Source: Trachelipus rathkii (taxonomy: Eukaryota; Arthropoda; Malacostraca; Isopoda; Trachelipodidae). Taken from it: a stretch of DNA of 15,378 nt. The stretch lies in the NCBI GenBank assembly GCA_015478945.1, contig JABUQX010103307.1, forward strand, positions 1 to 15,378, written 5' to 3'. The notes under the pieces are model-generated. The model had not been told where the DNA came from. It saw only the letters and a list, made by a program, of their open reading frames with translations, and did no database searches. Below are positions 9,412 to 15,378 of this stretch, piece by piece. Position 1 is the first letter of the stretch. Each line of letters begins with the position of its first letter. The position numbers were made by a program, and so were the translations under genes.

Positions 9412-9915
9412 ACCTGTTTCCAGCCGGGTCGGCGACCCCAAGGGGGTGCGAGCGTGATAACGGGGTGAGGTGTGTACAAAAAAAATAAATTAAAAATTTT
9501 AATTTAACACACTTTTTTATAATGATTATAAATGAATGTTCACACTGATTTGTTATTTAATAAAAGTTAACACTTAAATAAAAAGATATACTTTAATGCA
9601 TCCAAAAGTGCATTCATTAAAATTATATAAAATATATAAAATATATATAAAATAATATATATATATTATATAATCTAATATATTAAAGATAGTAATAAAT
9701 AGTAATATAGTAGTAATATATATATATATATAATAAATAAATATAATAATATCTATATATATAGATATTATAAATATATATATAATAATAAATAAAATAT
9801 TATAATATATTATATTATATGGGTAGATAAAATTGGGGGTACGCGAGGACACTTAAAACTTTATCGTTTTCTTTTTGGGGGTCGGAGCTTAAACAAATTG
9901 GTTGAGAAAACGCTA
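9412..9915 (-). mobile_element. hAT-like MITE, copy B, inverted relative to copy A
   Basis: The reverse complement of 9412-9612 aligns by eye with the right part of copy A (about 1950-2188). Shared features are CCTTGGGG, CACACCTC, CGTTATC and AAGTGTTAAC. The other end, TTGGTTGAGAAAACGCTA at 9898-9915, matches the left terminus of copy A (CAGCGTTTCTCAACC reversed). Both outermost ends have lost the exact CAG/CTG bases, and no clear 8-base duplication is seen, so this copy is older or more damaged than copy A. It has no transposase frame. The 92-residue minus-strand open frame inside it is low-complexity I/Y-rich translation of TA repeats. Confidence 0.78.
9640..9823. repeat. (TA)n microsatellite inside MITE copy B
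   Basis: AT-only repeat tract with AATA and TAGTAATA interruptions. It lies between the conserved subterminal block and the far terminus, the same relative place as the tract in copy A. Confidence 0.88.
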
Positions 9916-10035
9916 GATCACTAGAACCATAAACATACTTCTACTCATAAGAAATCAACATGTTTTTTTTTCATATAATCCCTGATGTGTGAGCGAAGAA
10001 GAGGGGAAGAAAGAGTTATGACTAGAAAGAGCTCT

Positions 10036-10146
10036 ATTGCTCGCGTATCGTGTAGGAAGAGATAAAGGGTACAGTGGTAATTTTTTCTTATGAAGATCTG
10101 CTACAATTATTTTCCATCTAGGAGCTGCCTATGCAATCCCTCGGAC
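10036..10146 (+). repeat. Single diverged copy of the 103-bp monomer, at a LINE 5' end
   Basis: The reverse complement begins GTCCGAGGGATTGCATAGGC and then follows the array unit of 1105-1435 through its whole length with substitutions and small indels. Landmarks are CTCCTAGA-TGGAAA, GTAGC-GATC-TCA, ACCACTG-ACC and CTTCCTAC. By eye roughly four in five bases agree. It lies directly upstream of the plus-strand LINE endonuclease wreck. Relative to the LINE it has the same orientation as the array has to the minus-strand LINE. It is best read as a LINE 5' UTR element. No second unit is visible upstream (9990-10035). Confidence 0.87.
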
Positions 10147-12205
10147 CATTTCGTCGACGTCCGTAAGACAACATTAGTTTCTTTCGCGGCAGAAATTTGT
10201 AATAGAATCACTGCGATAATGGAATAACTAGAGGAATAATGGCTGAGAAGAGAGGAAGAGATGTTGATGAATGGTATTTAGAATATCGTAAATTTTGATT
10301 TGCTTGCACTGTGACTGAATCAAAGATGAAAGGAAGAGGTAGACAGTGTGTGGATGAAATTATCGTAATCTGAGTGAGAGAGATGAGATAGAGGGAGATG
10401 AGGGAGAAGGGAGAGAGGGACAGGGGAAGAGGGAACGAGGACGAGGATTGGGATTCCGATGATAACCTTGGAACAGAGCTATTGTGGATTTTGTTGTGTG
10501 AATACTAGAATTTTAATGGTTAAATTTATATTTGAGTAAAAGATTAACCTATTGTGGCTGTACATATTATCCATCTGAAGGATTGATCTGATAAAATTCA
10601 ACTTTCTGGGGTGAACTGATGATGTTTTTGGATAGGGTGAGAAGGACTTCAGATTGATTGTTTTTGGGAACTTAAATGCTAATAAGTGACCGAAAAAGGA
10701 TAGTATAAAACTATACTCTTTGTTGATTGCGGGAGGAGATGATAATGTAGGAAGTGTGATTGATTTTTTTGAAGAGACAGGTTTGCGATGCAAGTGATAT
10801 AATTTCTTCTGAACATGGAGGGTAGAGAATTCATAAGTATTGAAGGTGGTGGCAGAGTAGATGATGGTATCGAATAAACAGTATGTATTGAAATTTGAGT
10901 TTGTAAAGATAGATGTTGAAATATTGATGGTACGTTAAATTCAAAGTGAGGGGATTGGAGAGGGAATATCAATCATTTTGGTTGTTTTATGTAGATTGAG
11001 TAGTGGGAGGCATGGATGGAAGAGGAAAAAGATAAGTTAGAGGTGGGAGAATTAGATGAGAGTAAGTACCTGGGGGTTTATAAGGTATGTGAGAAGCACT
11101 ACAAAATAACTTTAAATGTGAGCAACATTAATGAAACATTAAACACATATGAGTATGGTTCCAGAAGAAGCTTGTGGGCTCATTTATCAATGTAGAATAA
11201 GAATGATATCAGTTGAATATTTGGGAAAGGAGATTATGAAACGGGAACCTTGCAATCATGGAATAGGAAGCTCTTTTGGATGTGCTATATGAACAAGGAG
11301 TGGTAAAGAGAGTAGAAGGCTTCACAGAATAATTGATGGAAATGGTATTAATTTGTGACTGATGAAGAAATGGGAGAGAGTCTGGAGGGGACACTTCGAA
11401 AATCTGCAAAACGTGGTACGGCATTGAGAAGGGTGATAGTATGAATTGTGTGTGGTTATTATTGATTGGTGATGAAAGACAGGTTATTTTGGGAGGAAGC
11501 AAATGCTAGGGAGAAGTAACAGTGAATAGAAGTTGAATAAGTGTAAATCCGAGGTATAATAAATGGATTACTAGTGAATGATTAACGCAAAATAAGTTCA
11601 CAGAATTGTGAATTGACTGGAAGAAGTATGTATATGACGTTTCGGAGAGTGTGTTCGGCTATGGAGCGGACGCATTTATTATATGATTACACTTATACCG
11701 ATTATTAAGTGTATTATAAGATTTAAACAAGGCGATAAAAATTAAGTGAAGACGCTTATAATATTTTTAGTTATGCGAGTATAGTTTGAATGATGCTTGT
11801 GCTGTAATGTAGATATAGGACTAAGATGATATATTTAGAATGAGGATTGAGTTATAAACTGCGTAGGTGTAATTTCAGCACGCTCTTCACAACTTGGACC
11901 CAATTGTTAGAAATCTGAGAAGAGGAAGAAGAAGAAAGAAGTAATAAATTGTATTTGGGTTTATGGAACTTGAAAACAGCCTTGATCAGGATTAATAAGG
12001 AATGCTCTGAGTGGCAGGTGTAAATGTATATAATGTGTGCTTTGCGTGACTAAGCTCTATTCCTTTAATAGACTACAAAAGTGTACGCGTCAGTAATTGT
12101 TATGAGTTGTAAATCGTGATGTTAATTAATTAATAGTCGAAGTGAGAGGGTGTGTTGATTTCTCCTATTTAATATACATGCATATGAGGATAATACGCAT
12201 ATAGA
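10147..12205 (+). pseudogene. Dead LINE, 5' half: endonuclease, linker and start of reverse transcriptase
   Basis: Decayed coding part of an RTE-like non-LTR retrotransposon. In order, the endonuclease shows T-E-S-K-M-K-G-R-G-R at 10314-10343, normally the E-T-K-M-K-G block with the catalytic glutamate. A T-Y-Y-P-S-E-G segment lies near 10562-10582, F-W-G-E-L at 10604-10618 and G-N-L-N-A at 10666-10680 (family form GDLNA). The linker holds I-I-D-G-N-G-I-N-L from 11329, followed by W-E-R-V-W-R-G-H-F-E-N-L, a segment typical of the pre-RT region. The RT start reads LYLGLWNLKTALIRINKE at about 11950-12003 (family YVAFMDLEKAYDRINRE), with L-L-F-N-I-H near 12165-12179, where the SPWLFN motif belongs. 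Everything downstream is missing, including YADD. Stops and frameshifts abound. A purine-rich GAGA tract at 10373-10445 has expanded inside the endonuclease region. Minus-strand open frames at 10479-11502 are shadows of this element. Confidence 0.87.
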
Positions 12206-13845
12206 AGTAGGAAGGTAAAAGAAATCACCAAAGATAGAAGCCATACAGCAAAAGTTGAAAAAATCAAGATAACATTGCTCGTTAAGTTTTATTACATAGC
12301 ATGAAAGGAATTTTTTCTAAAATAATTAATGCTATCTTATTCTTCCTTTTGGGATATTATTTTAGTAAACATATCGATATAAGAGAATTAACAATAGATC
12401 CTCATAATAATTTACATAATCAGTTTGAATTTTTATATGCATAGTTATACCTGTCCGAATACAGTCAAAATTATTTTGGCTTTCTTGTATGGAGTTTATA
12501 AATGGACTTGTCTTCGTAGAAATTCATACAAATGTTTTTCACGTTCACATTAATATGTTTTCAATTTTTTGGGTGGAGCGTATGTGATAAATTAATCAGA
12601 TTGTTTTGGAAAATGGAATTTTATACTTTAAATTTTTACAATCTTCATACTATATTTTATAATATCTTTACCATCAGTTTACGTATATAGTTGATGTAGT
12701 GTTTGACGTATAGTCAAAGAGTTTCTCAATAAACACATATCTTATAAACTATATATGATGTAAACATATAGTCCATCAATATATAATTTATCCATAAATT
12801 CGAAACAACATGTAATTTCCACTTTCACCTAACAATATCTGCTAAAAGTAATGATATTTGTGAACTATTATCAAAATTTTTGAAACCTTCTTCATTAGCA
12901 AGTCAAAATTTTATACACGTACTTATTCTTCAAGATAATTATCACATTATTTATAGAAGCAACATTATTATAATAATACATTTATTCACTTCAATAAAAT
13001 TCACTGATTCAAATATTATTATCACATGTATGAAGGAGTATACAATTTATTATACTCTTAGTATAAATTATATTTAATATAACTCACACTTAATGGCTAC
13101 CCACGAGCTATGCACGAATTAGTGTTATAGAGAGTGTGAGTGTATAGCTATATAAGCAAACTTATTTTATCTAATTATAACATGTAAATACGAATAGAAT
13201 TATATGGATCACAACCTAATGTTCTAGGCTATGAGTTACTAATTCTGTAGTCTGTATTCAAATAATTATTATATATTCAATTATATTTTCAGCATTCCTC
13301 AAGAATGACTAGTTATCGACACCCAATATAATATATTATATACACTATTCCTCTGTCATTCAGCCAGGACCCCTTTAAGTGGCTCCTCAGACTCATTATC
13401 GAGAACTAAAAACACATATAATCCTGTCAAGCATCGATACATCTCATGTGAGACTTCTATCAAACTCAAAATAGCTCATTATCGAACCTATCTAACAGTA
13501 AAACAAATATATTTAGAAATAAAATGTACTCACACTCCCATTTATAACAAAATAATATAAATATTTGAATTGTTTTTGTATTGAATGAATATTTTATATA
13601 AAAGTGTGCTATAAAATTACTCAATATTTCTAAATTTTTTTCCGAATTAGATGAACAACTAATTCAAATAACTTATTAAATATATGCTTAAAAAATTTTT
13701 ATTTCCTACACAATATGTAATAATAATTAAATAATGGATGCTTTTTGATATTTCTAGTTGATAAAGAACGATTTTCAATAAAACTAAAAGATTTAGAAGA
13801 AAAATTAGCTCATTTTATGAATGATAAGTTCATTGCCTCAATATT
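12206..13845. other. AT-rich unassigned DNA
   Basis: The LINE similarity stops near 12205 and nothing recognisable follows. There is no coding frame of interest: the 65-residue frame at 12880-13077 is I/Y/H-rich and chance-like. One 8-base inverted repeat (CTCACACT 13083-13090 with AGTGTGAG 13133-13140) is present. A CTCATTATCGA 11-mer occurs twice (near 13391 and 13476). Neither suggests a function. Confidence 0.55.
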
Positions 13846-14160
13846 ATGATATATATATTTATATATATATACCTATATATATTCATATATAGTATATATC
13901 ATTATATATACTATATATCACTATAATACTATATACTATACTACATCATATCACATATATACCACTGAATCAGGTCGTTGAATACCTACCTACCCTACTA
14001 TATACTCACCCGTCAGTACGCGTATGAGTATAGTAGATCGCTAGCTCTCATCTATCTCACTCGCTATGATACACATGTCTTGCGTTTTATACTTTGATAT
14101 ATAATAATATATATATTATAGATATATATATATAATATATAATATATATATTATATGTGT
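13846..14160. repeat. Degenerate TA/TATC-type simple repeats
   Basis: Runs of TATATA, ATATCAT and ACTATATA grade into mixed CTACCTACC and CATCTATCTCACTC sequence (about 13980-14090) and back to (TA)n at 14096-14156. It is low-complexity and noncoding. Confidence 0.75.
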
Positions 14161-14256
14161 GTGTGTATGTTGTGAGAGAGAGAGAGAGGAGAGAGGAGAG
14201 GAGAGAGAGAGAGAGAGAGAGAAGAGAGAGTGTGTGTGTAAGGGGTGTGTATGTGT
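14154..14256. repeat. Compound (GT)n-(GA)n microsatellite
   Basis: TGTGTGTGTGTATG is followed by about 60 bases of GAGA with GGAGA breaks, then TGTGTGTGTAAGGGGTGTGTATGTGTG. Its reverse complement gives the S/L/H/T-rich tail of a minus-strand open frame, which is therefore not a gene. Confidence 0.95.
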
Positions 14257-14340
14257 GTACTATTAGAACATGATTTTTTCAACCACGTGGAAAATGAGTT
14301 TGAACAACTTTGAAACGGAGCCATTTTCTTAAAAAAATAG

Positions 14341-14405
14341 GCTAGGTCCACGCCCATAAAAAGGGGACAAAAATGGGCTAGGTCCACGCCCATAAAAAGG
14401 GACTT
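14341..14405. repeat. 36-bp tandem duplication
   Basis: GCTAGGTCCACGCCCATAAA starts at 14341 and again at 14377. The identity runs for 27 bases (to AAAAAGGG). The period equals 12 codons. On the minus strand this gives a repeated F-Y-G-R-G-P-S in the 60-residue frame ending at 14329, and a repeated F-M-G-V-D-L-A in another frame. I do not recognise either peptide with confidence. This may be a fragment of some element or a simple local duplication. Confidence 0.85.
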
Positions 14406-14599
14406 TAAACGTGTTCCCAAAACCAAAATTATTGAACTGCTTTTTAGATTCATTCTTGTTTATTCGGTCTTCCGCAAATCGACCACCATCGTGGATTATT
14501 ATTGGCGACATTGAAAGATACGTCTACGTGATACCTTTTCATTCTTTGTATTAGTCGAGGGAAAAGCGAATAATTTTGTTTTTGACACCTAATACAGTT
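14406..14599. other. Unassigned sequence of mixed composition
   Basis: Less AT-rich than its surroundings. On the minus strand it supplies the start of the 60-residue open frame (14511 downward), which reads through the 36-bp duplication. No family could be assigned. Confidence 0.4.
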
Positions 14600-14614
14600 G
14601 TAATATATATTATA

Positions 14615-14654
<40 letters not shown>

Positions 14655-14736
14655 TATATATCTATATATATATATATAAATATTATATATATATACTATA
14701 TTATTATATTATATATATATATATATATATTATATG

Positions 14737-14780
<44 letters not shown>
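14600..14780. repeat. Compound (TA)n-(TG)n microsatellite
   Basis: About 145 bases of interrupted TA repeats run into an uninterrupted (TG)n tract of about 34 bases ending at GGGACGC (14746-14779). Confidence 0.95.
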
Positions 14781-14782
<2 letters not shown>

Positions 14783-15378
14783 ACGCTGTATATGTTAAAG
14801 AATATTGTTTATTTTTTTGTATTTATTTAGAATATTATTTACTGTAATATTAGGAATTAATATTTGCAAGAATTTTTAGTGATACGAACGAATGAGTGCT
14901 GGAAAAATAATGAAATATTGCTTCAGTACCATAAGACTATATGACCCTATTATTTTTTCTTTAAAAAAACAAGAAGCATCTGGCATTGAAACTTGGATTT
15001 ACAGCGTGGATCCAAGGAAGTGGCCACTGTGAAAATATATTTAACTTTTAATGTCAAATATTATATTAAATTCACTCTATAAGTGCTTCTTTCATTTGTG
15101 TAATTTTGTTGCAACCAATTACTGATTGGAACATGACTTATTACATATTTGAGATGTTCATTGTTCTAGATACCAATGTTCTTAGCGATTAGAGCAGTGA
15201 GATAACATCTGCAATGGAAGAGTTCGTATCACCTAATTTTTTAAATTATTTACTGAACATGACCAGGTTGATAAAGATAAGGAGAATTTTGATTTCAACA
15301 AGTAGGTTTTGAATTGAGGTGGTTTTTATACAGCCTATCATGTTTGTTTCGGAGGACAGTGTTTTGAAAAGGTGAATG
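14781..15378. other. Unassigned AT-rich DNA to the window end
   Basis: No open frame, repeat or motif is recognised. Composition is mixed (GTGGATCCAAGGAAGTGG near 15006, GGAGGACAG at the end), so it may be ordinary single-copy intergenic or intronic sequence. No splice-bounded exon can be supported. Confidence 0.5.

Noticed and set aside
9574..9852. 92-residue minus-strand open frame
   Set aside because: It is a translation of TA-type simple sequence within MITE copy B.
9404..9923. Target-site duplication for MITE copy B
   Set aside because: The flanking 8-mers do not match convincingly in any register tried.
10479..11502. Three minus-strand open frames of 97-104 residues
   Set aside because: They are antisense shadows of the plus-strand LINE endonuclease and linker, where the G-rich, C-poor sense strand leaves few stops on the opposite strand.
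13370..13495. Possible minus-strand LINE 3' UTR around the repeated CTCATTATCGA word
   Set aside because: A short stretch (reverse complement near GAGTCTGAGGAGCC) vaguely recalled a LINE tail, but no coding remnant lies where one would be expected.
14283..14290. CCACGTGG palindrome (E-box-like)
   Set aside because: A single short match with no gene nearby is expected by chance.
14151..14453. 100-residue minus-strand open frame with S/L/H/T-rich tail
   Set aside because: The tail is the reverse translation of the GT/GA microsatellite. The remainder shows no recognised domain.

Overview
The window reads as intergenic, repeat-dominated DNA from a eukaryote, most likely an arthropod and possibly a decapod crustacean. 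It is very AT-rich and carries long (TA)n, (GT)n and (GA)n tracts. It holds wrecks of APE-type non-LTR retrotransposons and a pair of hAT-like MITEs. I found no intact protein-coding gene, tRNA, rRNA or CRISPR array. The longer open frames are chance frames in AT-rich DNA or on the strand opposite dead retrotransposons. The decapod assignment is inference: the dead LINE peptides resemble RTE-like LINEs I associate with decapod genomes.

Layout. 1-1104 (minus strand) is a decayed LINE endonuclease segment. It is headed at its 5' end by a 103-bp tandem array (1105-1435). 1535-2188 is a hAT-like MITE with a (TA)n core, flanked by a 7-8 bp duplication. 2341-3370, 3966-4064 and 4640-5370 are mostly A/T simple sequence, with featureless DNA between them. 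5371-6724 is noncoding, with a short hAT-end-like hairpin and a nested palindrome. 6725-6920 is (TA)n. 6925-8480 (plus strand) is the 3' half of a dead LINE (reverse transcriptase to C-terminus), followed by a probable 3' UTR. 9412-9915 is a second, inverted copy of the MITE. 10036-12205 (plus strand) is the 5' half of another dead LINE: one 103-bp monomer, then endonuclease, linker and the start of reverse transcriptase. 12206-13845 is featureless AT-rich DNA. 13846-14780 is microsatellite-rich and includes a 36-bp tandem duplication. 14781-15378 is unassigned.

The main result is that the 103-bp array and the endonuclease wreck beside it (1-1435, minus) match, in the same relative order and orientation, a single diverged monomer and the endonuclease wreck at 10036-10800 (plus). 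The 103-bp sequence therefore looks like part of a LINE 5' UTR. It is single-copy in one element and amplified to about 3.2 copies in the other. The array units are almost identical although the coding part is heavily decayed, so the expansion may be younger than the insertion.
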